The notes under the pieces: generated by a model
Database searches by the model: none
What the model was told of the DNA's origin: nothing
Seen by the model: the letters and a program-made list of their open reading frames with translations, nothing else
Assembly: GCA_947593615.1 (NCBI GenBank)
Contig: CANQDR010000002.1
Location: 1-64,000, forward strand
Length of the DNA: 64,000 nt
Origin: an uncultured Clostridia bacterium
GTDB lineage: Bacteria; Bacillota; Clostridia; Oscillospirales; Acutalibacteraceae
Reading direction: 5' to 3'
Part shown: positions 8,834 to 16,712 of the stretch, in pieces
Numbering within the stretch: the stretch's first letter is position 1
How the letters are laid out: every line of letters begins with the position of its first letter
Program-made: the position numbers and the translations under genes

Positions 8834-9928
8834 TTATTTTAAATCTGCTGAAAAATTAGTAGAAAATCTGGAATTGTCGTCATAATTGTCTATGTTAAAG
8901 TTTATGTCTACTGCTTTAACATTGTTGGGTATTGAATAATAAACCGTAAATTCTGTTTTTCCCCCGGCTTTTACTACAAAAGTATAGGAACTATTGTAGT
9001 CACTGTGATTCTCGTAATCAATGTCGTCACGCAGCCAATCAAAGTATATTTCATTATCATCAGCGGACATTACGTCCATATATGGCTCGTAAAACTCAAT
9101 ATCATGGTTTGTTGTGTTTTCAATTACAAACGTAAATCCACATTCGCTTTTTCCTTTATCTGAGTCAGCTTTTTCAGCACTTGATGTAACCTTTGTGAGC
9201 GTAACCGTTCCGTCTGAAAACTTTGCCGCGTCATTTATTCCATGAACTATATCGTCAAATTGATAGTCAATATCGTCATCATAATCGTCCTCATAATCAT
9301 CATAGTTATCATCATAGTAATTTGTTTTATTTATAATACTTTCTATAATTGATTTGTTATAAGCGCACGAGGAATACACATTGATTACTGTTCCCGCTAT
9401 GATAACAGCAATTATTATACAGGAAAGTACAATCGGAAGAATCTTGTCGCTTTTTTGGGGCGCAGCCTGATTGTAGTATTGCGGAGGTACGGGTACAGCA
9501 CTCTGAGGAGACATGGGCATACCTTGCGCAGAGTAGTTATATTGATTTTGTGCAGGGGGAACAGGCGTCTGTTTAGGCTGAAAATCTTGTGCAGACTCAG
9601 CGGACATCTGCGGCTCAAAGTTCTGTGCAGGGGGAATGGGGGGCTGGGATTGAAAATCTCGAGCAGATGAAACAGGTGTTTTATTTCCGAAATCTTGTGC
9701 AGGTGTAAAAGGTGTTTGGTTTTGATATTGAAAAGTTTGCGCCGTAGAAACAGGCTGCTGATGTTGTGGATTAATATTATCAGCGGCAGGCTGTTCTGCG
9801 CCGGATTTGTTGTTTATGTATGGATTGTGGATGTCATTATTTGAAAAATATTGCTGTTCAGGTATTTTTGTGCCGCACATTCGGCAAAATTTTTCGTTGC
9901 CGTCAAATCCGCAGTTCGGACACTTCAT
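8834..9928 (-). CDS. zinc-ribbon membrane protein with Pro/Gln-rich linker
   Basis: A 364-residue protein, using ATG 9928 behind TAAGGAGTG; the frame extends 15 codons further upstream without a ribosome site. Order of parts: zinc ribbon MKCPNCGF...FCRMCGTKI (four cysteines, residues 1-22); a Pro/Gln-rich linker with degenerate repeats such as PPAQNF and SAQDFQ (about 45-150); one membrane helix (about 165-190); an extremely acidic Tyr/Asp stretch; and a C-terminal beta-rich domain with the feel of DUF4352-type Ig-like domains. The layout predicts a cytoplasmic ribbon and an extracytoplasmic C-terminal domain. The function is unknown. A similar N-terminal design is seen in the prophage protein at 38301-39581. 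Confidence 0.75.
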   Translation of the reverse strand: MKCPNCGFDGNEKFCRMCGTKIPEQQYFSNNDIHNPYINNKSGAEQPAADNINPQHQQPVSTAQTFQYQNQTPFTPAQDFGNKTPVSSARDFQSQPPIPPAQNFEPQMSAESAQDFQPKQTPVPPAQNQYNYSAQGMPMSPQSAVPVPPQYYNQAAPQKSDKILPIVLSCIIIAVIIAGTVINVYSSCAYNKSIIESIINKTNYYDDNYDDYEDDYDDDIDYQFDDIVHGINDAAKFSDGTVTLTKVTSSAEKADSDKGKSECGFTFVIENTTNHDIEFYEPYMDVMSADDNEIYFDWLRDDIDYENHSDYNSSYTFVVKAGGKTEFTVYYSIPNNVKAVDINFNIDNYDDNSRFSTNFSADLK

Positions 9929-9975
9929 AAAATCACTCCTTATTGTGCTAATAAAAATATTACATTTATACAATT

Positions 9976-10004
9976 ATAATATCTCAATACATATCAAAAG
10001 TCAA
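9976..10004 (-). promoter_or_regulatory. promoter of the zinc-ribbon protein gene
   Basis: On the minus strand TTGACT and TATTAT are separated by 17 bases, upstream of the gene at 8834-9928. Nearby, 10009-10033 contains two copies of a TCGATATAAT motif, which may be a regulator site or simple AT-rich repetition. Confidence 0.6.
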
Positions 10005-10072
10005 TACAAATCGATATAATAATCGATATAATATTACAAAAAAGTACAAATTGTGCTGTGCGATTTCGATAC

Positions 10073-12103
10073 TCATATCAAATTTAATATTAGCGTGCCA
10101 ACCTGAAATACAAGCGCAGAGGCAAGCCACGCGGCAAAAATCTGATATATTATAGTGACAGCAGTCCACTTTGCACTTTTCATTTCTTTGTGTATTGCCG
10201 ACAGAGCGGCAATGCAAGGAGTGTAGAGCAAAATAAATACAAGAAACGAGAATGCCGAAAGAGGAGTGAATGTATTTGCAATGCTTGTGCCGTTATACAA
10301 GACGGAAAGGGTAGAGGCTACACTTTCTTTAGCCGCAATGCCTGTCAGCAGAGAAACAGAAGCCCGCCAGTCGCCAAAGCCGCAGACAGAAAATACGGGG
10401 GCAATAAATTTTCCGATTATTGCAAGCATACTTTCATCGGGAGATACCATTTTAAAAGAAAAATCAAAGCTCTGAAGAAACCATATCAGTATTGAGGCAC
10501 CGAGCAATATTGTACCAGCCTTTATCATAAAGTCTTTCATTCTCTCTGCCACATGGATTTTTAGGCTTTTAAGGGTCGGTATATGATAGGGCGGAAGCTC
10601 CATAACAAACGGAGCTTTTTTGCCTTTGAGTGCAGTATTGTTAAAAAGCAGCGCAGTCAGTATTGCCGCCGTTATTCCGAGAAGATATATCGCAAAAACA
10701 ACTAAAAATCCTTTATCTGCAAAAAAATAAGAGATTAACAGCATATATACGGGCATTTTGGCAGAGCAGGACATAAACGGAATAAGCATTATTGTCATTC
10801 TTTTACTCTTTATGTTTTCAAGTGTTCTTGTTGCAAGAACTGCTGGAACTGTACAGCCAAAACCCAAAAGCATGGGTACAAATGCTTTGCCCGAAAGCCC
10901 TATGTATTGCAGGGGTTTATCCATAATAAAGGCGGCTCTTGACATATACCCGCTCTCCTCCAAAAGAGAAAGCATGGTGAACAGCAGCATAATTTGAGGC
11001 AAAAACGAAATTACTGAACCTGTTCCTGCTATAATTCCGTCAACTACAAGGCTTTTCGCCCAATTGGCAGTGTTTAAAGCAGTGAGAATACGCTCAATTG
11101 CATTGCCGAAAACATCTGTAATCAGATATTGCGCGCTGTCACGCAGAAATGTTCCGGGTGCACCGAATGTGATAATAAAAATGACCAGCATAATAATAAA
11201 AAAAATAGGAATTGCCAGTATTCTGTTTGTGATAATTCCGTCTATTTTGTCAGAAATACTTATAAAATCCGCAGGCTGTTTGCGAGTTACGGCTTTTTGC
11301 GTAACAGAGCATATGTATTTGTACCTTTCATCTGCAATTATCATTTCGCAGTCGGTATTTTTTGACGCGCAGACTTTATTGATATACATATTTATGCGTT
11401 CTTTTTGCGCTTTTGTAAATTTATAATGCCCCCACGTTACAGAATCACCCTCAAAAAGCTTTATAGCCGTCCATCTGTTGTGGGTATTATTGTTCTGTTG
11501 AATTTCTTTAAACAGATTTTCTATTTCCCGCAGACTTCGGTCAACCTCATGGGAATAAATGTTTTTTACGATAATATACTTTCCGCTGTCATAAAGACTG
11601 ACGACTTTTTCAATGAGTTGGTCAATGCCTGTGTTTCTGCTTGCCGAGATAGGAATAACAGGAATTCCGAGCTGACGCTCAAGATAACCAACATCAATTA
11701 TATCACCTTTTTTCTCAACAATATCACACATATTAAGAGCAATTACCATAGGCTTTGCAAGCTCGGCAAGCTGAGTGGTAAGATAAAGGTTGCGTTCAAG
11801 GTTTGAAGCGTCTACAATGTTTATTATAACGTCAGGCTCGTCATATAAAAGACAGTTGCGTGATATTATTTCTTCGGGAGTGTAAGGTGAAAGCGAGTAT
11901 ATACCAGGCAAGTCGGTAACATAAATATCTCTTTCGAGAAAACTGCGGACTTTGCCTGTCCTTTTTTCAACCGTAACACCGGGTCGGTTGCCCACATACT
12001 GTTTGCTTCCCGTAAGCTGATTAAAAAGCGTGGTTTTGCCGCAGTTTGGATTTCCTGCAAGGACAACGCTTATTATTTTGTTTTGAGTTTGTTTTGTCTG
12101 CAT
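10073..12103 (-). CDS. feoB: ferrous iron transport protein B
   Basis: FeoB imports Fe2+ across the cytoplasmic membrane. The 676-residue protein has a cytoplasmic G domain with GNPNCGKTTLFNQLTG (G1), GVTVEKRTG (G2), DLPG (G3) and NMCD (G4). A helical spacer follows, then a membrane domain with paired gating segments. One of these carries EESGYMSRAAFIMD and FGCTVPAVLATRTL, with the conserved Cys-Thr-Val-Pro. No feoA or feoC is next to it on either side, although many Firmicutes have feoA upstream. The gene is single, and the region upstream (12104-12225) should hold its promoter. ATG 12103 gives the normal FeoB start. Confidence 0.95.
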   Translation of the reverse strand: MQTKQTQNKIISVVLAGNPNCGKTTLFNQLTGSKQYVGNRPGVTVEKRTGKVRSFLERDIYVTDLPGIYSLSPYTPEEIISRNCLLYDEPDVIINIVDASNLERNLYLTTQLAELAKPMVIALNMCDIVEKKGDIIDVGYLERQLGIPVIPISASRNTGIDQLIEKVVSLYDSGKYIIVKNIYSHEVDRSLREIENLFKEIQQNNNTHNRWTAIKLFEGDSVTWGHYKFTKAQKERINMYINKVCASKNTDCEMIIADERYKYICSVTQKAVTRKQPADFISISDKIDGIITNRILAIPIFFIIMLVIFIITFGAPGTFLRDSAQYLITDVFGNAIERILTALNTANWAKSLVVDGIIAGTGSVISFLPQIMLLFTMLSLLEESGYMSRAAFIMDKPLQYIGLSGKAFVPMLLGFGCTVPAVLATRTLENIKSKRMTIMLIPFMSCSAKMPVYMLLISYFFADKGFLVVFAIYLLGITAAILTALLFNNTALKGKKAPFVMELPPYHIPTLKSLKIHVAERMKDFMIKAGTILLGASILIWFLQSFDFSFKMVSPDESMLAIIGKFIAPVFSVCGFGDWRASVSLLTGIAAKESVASTLSVLYNGTSIANTFTPLSAFSFLVFILLYTPCIAALSAIHKEMKSAKWTAVTIIYQIFAAWLASALVFQVGTLILNLI

Positions 12104-12225
12104 TATTTATACCGCCGTACAATTTTTATCAGTGATTAGTATTACTCTGCTCTATATGTTTTTATTTAGAATTTTACAGAAAATTATGATAATATGTATT
12201 AAAAGGAATTTAGTGTGGTTTTGCT

Positions 12226-12507
12226 ATGAAAAATATACTTATACTAATTATACGCACTATACTTACAATAGTTTCCATAATATTATTCGGACTGTTTTTT
12301 GTTCCGATGACAGGAGGAATGATAAATCCGGGCAATATTGCCATAGTCACCGACGGATTTCATCAGCTCAGAGTAAGAATAATTGCGCGTCAGCTTGGCA
12401 TAAAAGAAAATGTCGGAGCCGTAAACTCCGACACATCTCTGCTTTATCTTCCGACATTTACTGTTCGTGAATGGTTTGCCCTTCCTTATCAGGTTCTATT
12501 TCGGTAG
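12226..12507 (+). pseudogene. internally deleted remnant of a YdcF/ElyC-like (DUF218) membrane protein
   Basis: The 93-residue reading frame joins an N-terminal membrane segment (MKNILILIIRTILTIVSIIL) to what looks like only the extreme C-terminus of DUF218 proteins: VTDGFHQLRVRIIARQLGI then LLYLPTFTVREWFAL. In full-length family members (about 200-260 residues) these are separated by the nucleotide-fold core, absent here. A deletion that kept the frame is the simplest reading. Its last 50 bases overlap the convergent gene at 12458-12700. The similarity is from memory; a search would settle it. Confidence 0.55.
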
Positions 12508-12700
12508 CTACAACCTCGGAAATGTTGTCAAATGATTCAATGTGCACTCCGCTGTGGTGGCGCATATTGCCGTTGGCAAATTCAAGAGGATAAGTTTCGT
12601 TTTCTACTACGTCAACAATAGGCGAACGCTTTGTTTCGCTGCTGCGTGACGGAAGCTCGATTGGAAATTGTTCGTTTTTCTTTTCAGTTTTTTTGTTCAT
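12458..12700 (-). CDS. small hydrophilic protein of unknown function
   Basis: An 80-residue, charged, non-membrane protein (MNKKTEKKNEQFPIELPSR at its start). ATG 12700 is chosen over the upstream frame start because AGGTGG lies 9 bases before it. No domain is recognised. It follows argS on the same strand, 114 bases downstream, and its ribosome site is embedded in a hairpin (see 12705-12732). Its end overlaps the broken DUF218 gene on the other strand. The coding status is likely but not certain. Confidence 0.5.
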   Translation of the reverse strand: MNKKTEKKNEQFPIELPSRSSETKRSPIVDVVENETYPLEFANGNMRHHSGVHIESFDNISEVVATEIEPDKEGQTIHEQ

Positions 12701-12704
12701 AAAA

Positions 12705-12732
12705 ATAACCACCTTTTTACTGAGGTGGTTAT
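12705..12732 (-). terminator. hairpin serving as argS terminator and overlapping the next ribosome site
   Basis: Perfect 10-bp inverted repeat ATAACCACCT / AGGTGGTTAT with an 8-base loop. Read on the minus strand it lies after argS and is followed at once by a short U run and the ATG at 12700. The AGGTGG in the 3' arm is the ribosome site of the small gene. Confidence 0.6.
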
Positions 12733-12813
12733 ATTTTTTGCAGTTTTTTTGTTATTATGCGTTATTGTTTTAATACTAAATCTTAATTTTAAAATAGGGA
12801 AGTGAATCTTAGA

Positions 12814-14550
12814 CTACATAGCTTCGGGGCAGGTAATGTTGAACATTGTCAGTACGTTTTTAATAACGGCTCTTACGCATTCGCAGAGAGCAAGTCTTGC
12901 CTGCATAAGACCCTCGTTTTCGCCCTTAACGCGGCACGCGTTGTAAAATTTGTGGAACAAAGTTGCAAGCTGGGTTACATAACGTGTTATTTTTGTCGGG
13001 TCATAATCCTTTGCCGCACTGATTATCTCGCTTGTGTATGAGGCAAGGTGATTTATAAGTTCACGCTCTTCGTCTGCTGTAAGAAGTGCAAGCTCTTCGG
13101 CACTGCATTCTCGCGGTGTGATTCCGTCCTTTTCAAGAGCCTTGAAAATACTGCAAATTCTTGCGTGAGCATACTGTACATAGTAAACGGGATTTTGATT
13201 GTCCTGACTTACCGCAAGGTCAAGGTCAAAGTCCATCTGTGTGTTTGCTTCCCTTGTGTTGAACAGAAATCTTGCGCTGTCAACAGGCACTTCGTCAAGC
13301 AAATCGCCAAGCTGAATTGCTTTGCCTGTTCGTTTGCTCATTTTTACAAGTTCTCCGCCCTTTACAAGCTTTACAAGCTGCATAAGCACTACATTCAGCT
13401 TGCTGCCGTCATATCCGATTGCATCCATTGCACCTTTCATTCTCATTACGTGTCCGTGATGGTCTGCGCCCCAGACGTCAATGAGAGTTGTAAATCCTCT
13501 GTCGAATTTATTTTTGTGATATGCAATGTCAGCTGTAAAATAAGTGGGATTACCGTTCTGACGTATTAATACATCGTCCTTCAGCTCAAGGTTATCAATG
13601 TATTTCTGAGTTTTGCCCTCTTTCAGCAGTTGTTCTGTAAGAACCTCTTTGTTTTTATACCAGACTGCACCCTCTTTTTTGTAGGTGAGTCCCTTTTCGG
13701 TAAGCAGATCCACAACAGACTTTACCGCACCGCTTTTATGAAGCTCGCTTTCGAAAAACCACTTGTCATAGAAGATTTTATATTTAGCCATATCCGACTG
13801 CATTTTTTTGATGTTCTTTGGAAGTGCATAGTCAACAAGCGCTTGCCTGCGCTCCTCGCTTTCAGCGTTTACAAGGCTGTCACCGTTGATGTCGGCATAT
13901 TCCTGAGCAAGCTCTGTTATGTCACTGCCCTGATAACCGTCCTCGGGAAACTCTATCTCATCGCCTTTAAAAATTTGAAGATAACGCGCTTCAAGCGAGC
14001 AGCCGAATTTTTCAATCTGGTTGCCTGCGTCATTTACATAAAATTCACGCCATGTGTTGTATCCTGCCTTGTCAAGAACCGCCGCAAGACAATCGCCGAG
14101 AGCGCCGCCCCTTGCATTGCCCATATGCATAGGACCTGTCGGGTTTGCGGAAACAAATTCAACCATAACTTTTTCATTGCCGCCGAAATCCGAACGTCCG
14201 TAATTCTGCGGGTCTGCAAGAATTTCGCGGATTACATTTGAATAAAAGTCAGAGCCGAGGAAGAAGTTGATAAATCCAGGACCTGCGGTTTCAAAGCGTT
14301 CACACATTGTATTTTCAAGGCCAAGATTTGACGTAATTGCCTGAGCAATTTTAAACGGAGGCATTTTAAATGCTTTTGCACCTGCCATAGCCGCATTTGT
14401 CGCAAAATCTCCGTGACTTCTGTCGGCAGGAGTTTCAATAATAAACTGCGGTATTTCCGCCTGAGGAAGCTCTCCTTTTTCAATAGCTTTATTTATAGCA
14501 TCAGTAATTGCTTTTTTGAGCATACTGACTGATTTTGCATATGTGTCCAT
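12814..14550 (-). CDS. argS: arginyl-tRNA synthetase
   Basis: Charges tRNA-Arg. The 578-residue class I synthetase has the N-terminal Arg-specific domain (about 1-110), the HIGH-like motif in ANPTGPMHMGNARGGALGD, the insertion and Rossmann core with FYVNDAGNQIEKFG, the KMSKS-like MSKRTGKAIQLGDLLDEV, and the helical anticodon-binding domain ending FNITCPEAM, close to the usual C-terminal methionine. It lies 11 bases after the DUF1934 gene, the pair matching the ywiB-argS order of Bacillus subtilis. Confidence 0.97.
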   Translation of the reverse strand: MDTYAKSVSMLKKAITDAINKAIEKGELPQAEIPQFIIETPADRSHGDFATNAAMAGAKAFKMPPFKIAQAITSNLGLENTMCERFETAGPGFINFFLGSDFYSNVIREILADPQNYGRSDFGGNEKVMVEFVSANPTGPMHMGNARGGALGDCLAAVLDKAGYNTWREFYVNDAGNQIEKFGCSLEARYLQIFKGDEIEFPEDGYQGSDITELAQEYADINGDSLVNAESEERRQALVDYALPKNIKKMQSDMAKYKIFYDKWFFESELHKSGAVKSVVDLLTEKGLTYKKEGAVWYKNKEVLTEQLLKEGKTQKYIDNLELKDDVLIRQNGNPTYFTADIAYHKNKFDRGFTTLIDVWGADHHGHVMRMKGAMDAIGYDGSKLNVVLMQLVKLVKGGELVKMSKRTGKAIQLGDLLDEVPVDSARFLFNTREANTQMDFDLDLAVSQDNQNPVYYVQYAHARICSIFKALEKDGITPRECSAEELALLTADEERELINHLASYTSEIISAAKDYDPTKITRYVTQLATLFHKFYNACRVKGENEGLMQARLALCECVRAVIKNVLTMFNITCPEAM

Positions 14551-14561
14551 ACTTTTTTACC

Positions 14562-15005
14562 TCACTGTGCCGTATTTGTTTTTTCTTCAACCTTTATCTT
14601 AAAGCTGTTTTCGCTCACAAGGTCTGTATTAAAATCAAGCGTGTAGCTCACTTCGAGCGTGCCGCCCTGCTCTCCGAGCGTGTTTTTCATGGTTTTTGTA
14701 AAAACGCCTATCATAAGGTCGCCTGCAACTGTCTGGTAAAGACATTGATGTCTCTTGCCCTTTTCAAGCATAAGCTGTGACCTCATAGGACCTTTGCGTG
14801 TTATAGTAACAATATCATTTTCAACTTTTATGAGATTATCAAAATGTTCGTTGGGATTATCGTCGTCGTATTCTTTGTAGCCGATATAGCAATGACCGTT
14901 TTTCATTATGTAATTGCCTGCCGTAAGAACTTCGACCTTGTCTGTTTCTCCGTCGAGCTTTTGTTCTCCGATAATGGAAATCATATATTTTTCGTTATTT
15001 GCCAT
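14562..15005 (-). CDS. DUF1934 family protein (YwiB-like beta-barrel)
   Basis: A 147-residue protein; ATG 15005 is chosen because AGGGGAA precedes it, while the upstream 11 codons of open frame overlap murI. It has the DUF1934 pattern: ISIIGEQKLDGETDKVEV at the start, GHCYIGYKEY, VTITRKGPMRSQLMLEKGKR, a YQTVAGDLMIGVFTKTM segment and a C-terminal YTLDFNTDLVSEN. The family is calycin-like and of unknown biochemical function. Its placement directly before argS, as in Bacillus, supports the call. Confidence 0.85.
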   Translation of the reverse strand: MANNEKYMISIIGEQKLDGETDKVEVLTAGNYIMKNGHCYIGYKEYDDDNPNEHFDNLIKVENDIVTITRKGPMRSQLMLEKGKRHQCLYQTVAGDLMIGVFTKTMKNTLGEQGGTLEVSYTLDFNTDLVSENSFKIKVEEKTNTAQ

Positions 15006-15018
15006 TGTATTTCCCCTG

Positions 15019-15837
15019 TCAATATTGCTCAATGTCAATCTGTGTTACCGTATGCTCCATATCGCGTCCTAAAAACAGTCCGGCAACATTTTCAAATCCG
15101 TCGGGAGTGTCGCTGACGAAAAACTCGGGATTTTTGTATGACGGTTCATCATTGAGCATATTTTGTTCTTTAAGTATCTTTGCCGCATATACGGCAGTTT
15201 CATATCCCGAATCAACAAGAGTTACTTTTTCTCCCATAAAATCCGAAATCGCTTCTCTTAAAAGCGGATAGTGGGTACAGCCCAGAATCAGTGTGTCGAT
15301 TCCCTGCTCTTTAAGCTCGGAAAGGTATCTCCTTATGACAAGCCGCACAATCTGGTCGTCACGGCAGATAAAGCCGTTTTCAACAAGCGGAACAAAAAGC
15401 GGACACGCCTGTTCATATACCTTGAAATCTGGATTTAGTTTTTCAAGTCTTAATTTATAGCTGTGACTGTTTATGGTTGCCGCAGTACCGATAATTCCGA
15501 TTTTTCCGTTATTGGTATTGTGAGCAGCGGTAAAAGCGGTGGGATTAACAACTCCCGTATATGGAACGGGAAGCTTGCTTTCAAGCTCTTTTCCTGCAAC
15601 CGAGCTTACCGTGCCGCAGGCGGCAACAATCATTTTTACATTGTTTCTCAGAAGAAATTCCGTATCCTGAAATGCGTATTTTTTAATTGTGTCACGGCTT
15701 CGGTTGCCGTATGGAACTCTGCCTGTGTCGCCGAAGTATATTATTTTTTCGTTTGGAAGAACGTGTAAAAACTCTTTTACGGCGCTTAATCCCCCAAGTC
15801 CGGAGTCAAAAACTCCTATGGCGTTTCGGGATGACAT
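15019..15837 (-). CDS. murI: glutamate racemase
   Basis: MurI makes D-glutamate for peptidoglycan. The 272-residue protein has IGVFDSGLGGLSAVKE, the first catalytic cysteine in VAACGTVS (usually ACNT; here Cys-Gly-Thr), and the second in LILGCTHYPLL. ATG 15837 follows AGAAGG; the frame runs 15 codons further upstream through promoter DNA. It heads the leftward murI-DUF1934-argS group. A near-identical copy of its first codons and upstream region recurs at 21282-21392, showing that the DNA upstream of murI was rearranged. Confidence 0.94.
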   Translation of the reverse strand: MSSRNAIGVFDSGLGGLSAVKEFLHVLPNEKIIYFGDTGRVPYGNRSRDTIKKYAFQDTEFLLRNNVKMIVAACGTVSSVAGKELESKLPVPYTGVVNPTAFTAAHNTNNGKIGIIGTAATINSHSYKLRLEKLNPDFKVYEQACPLFVPLVENGFICRDDQIVRLVIRRYLSELKEQGIDTLILGCTHYPLLREAISDFMGEKVTLVDSGYETAVYAAKILKEQNMLNDEPSYKNPEFFVSDTPDGFENVAGLFLGRDMEHTVTQIDIEQY

Positions 15838-15930
15838 ATTAAAACCTTCTTTTACATTTATATACAGATAAAATAATAACACAATAACTTAATTGTTGCA
15901 AGTCAAAACATTGCGCTGAATAATATTGTT
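15820..15930. repeat. 111-bp direct repeat, copy A (murI start and upstream region)
   Basis: Covers the first codons of murI and its upstream promoter region. Copy B at 21282-21392 is in the same orientation with 3 substitutions in 111 positions. The two copies enclose the DUF308/ABC/cstA cassette. Confidence 0.9.
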
Positions 15931-16157
15931 TTGTAGGATTACAATAGATGTGTTACATCAATTGTAATCCTACAGTTATTCTATTAAAAATGATAAGAAA
16001 TAAGTTGACAAGTTACTTGTGTTGTAATAAAATATTTATAACAAATAATCCTTATTTTGGGCATATTGTGAATAAAATCAACAAAATAAAATTTACACAA
16101 TACATTTTCAAAAAAGCATTTTACATAAAAATAAATTTTAATAAAAGAGGTATAGTG

Positions 16158-16694
16158 ATGAAAGTTTTTAATTGTATTCTAGGTGTTTTTTCAATTATAG
16201 GTGCAATATATTGCATTTTTTATCCTGGCATTACTTTTTTGAACAGTGGGTGGATAGTATCTGTCCTTCTTGGCGTTTGGGGAATATGTGCAATATTTGA
16301 CTATGTTTCAAACCGTAAAAATAACGAAAATTCAAAATCAAAAGTAGCTTTAGGAATATTAGGTCTTATTTGCGGAATTGCAGCAGCAGTACTTTCAATT
16401 CTTGCGATATTCATTCCTGCAATCTATCTCATGCTTGATATGATAATACTTTATCTGTTCTCCTTTTGGCTTATTGTCAGCGGAATATCCTCGATAATCG
16501 CATCAGTACAAATGAAAAAGGTTGCAGATTCAGCTATTTGGATTTTAACATTAATATGGGGAATTCTTGTCTTAATTGCAGGAATATACGGAGTATTCCA
16601 CATGATTTTCCTTGCACAAATGTTGGGAATTTTAATGGGAGTCCTTTTAATAACATACGGCGTAAGACTTATATCTTCTGTATTTGAAAACTGA
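16158..16694 (+). CDS. HdeD/DUF308-like multi-pass membrane protein
   Basis: The 178-residue protein has about six hydrophobic helices arranged as three repeated hairpins, which is the DUF308/HdeD layout (for example ILGVFSIIGAIYCIFYPGIT and later WILTLIWGILVLIAGIYGV). The usable start is ATG 16158 behind AAAAGAGG; the open frame from 15948 is AT-rich upstream DNA. HdeD-like proteins are linked to membrane stress, but the exact role is unknown. It is followed 18 bases later by the ABC exporter genes and probably forms an operon with them inside the cassette between the two repeats. Confidence 0.75.
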   Translation: MKVFNCILGVFSIIGAIYCIFYPGITFLNSGWIVSVLLGVWGICAIFDYVSNRKNNENSKSKVALGILGLICGIAAAVLSILAIFIPAIYLMLDMIILYLFSFWLIVSGISSIIASVQMKKVADSAIWILTLIWGILVLIAGIYGVFHMIFLAQMLGILMGVLLITYGVRLISSVFEN

Positions 16695-16712
16695 TTTATT
16701 GGAGAAGTTAAA

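Noticed and set aside
8834..9928. Acidic Asp/Tyr repeat in the zinc-ribbon protein as a silk- or S-layer-like structural repeat
   Set aside because: It is a single short stretch after the membrane helix, without periodic units.
13630..14241. 203-codon plus-strand frame inside argS
   Set aside because: Antisense to a clear ArgRS; no ribosome site or domain.
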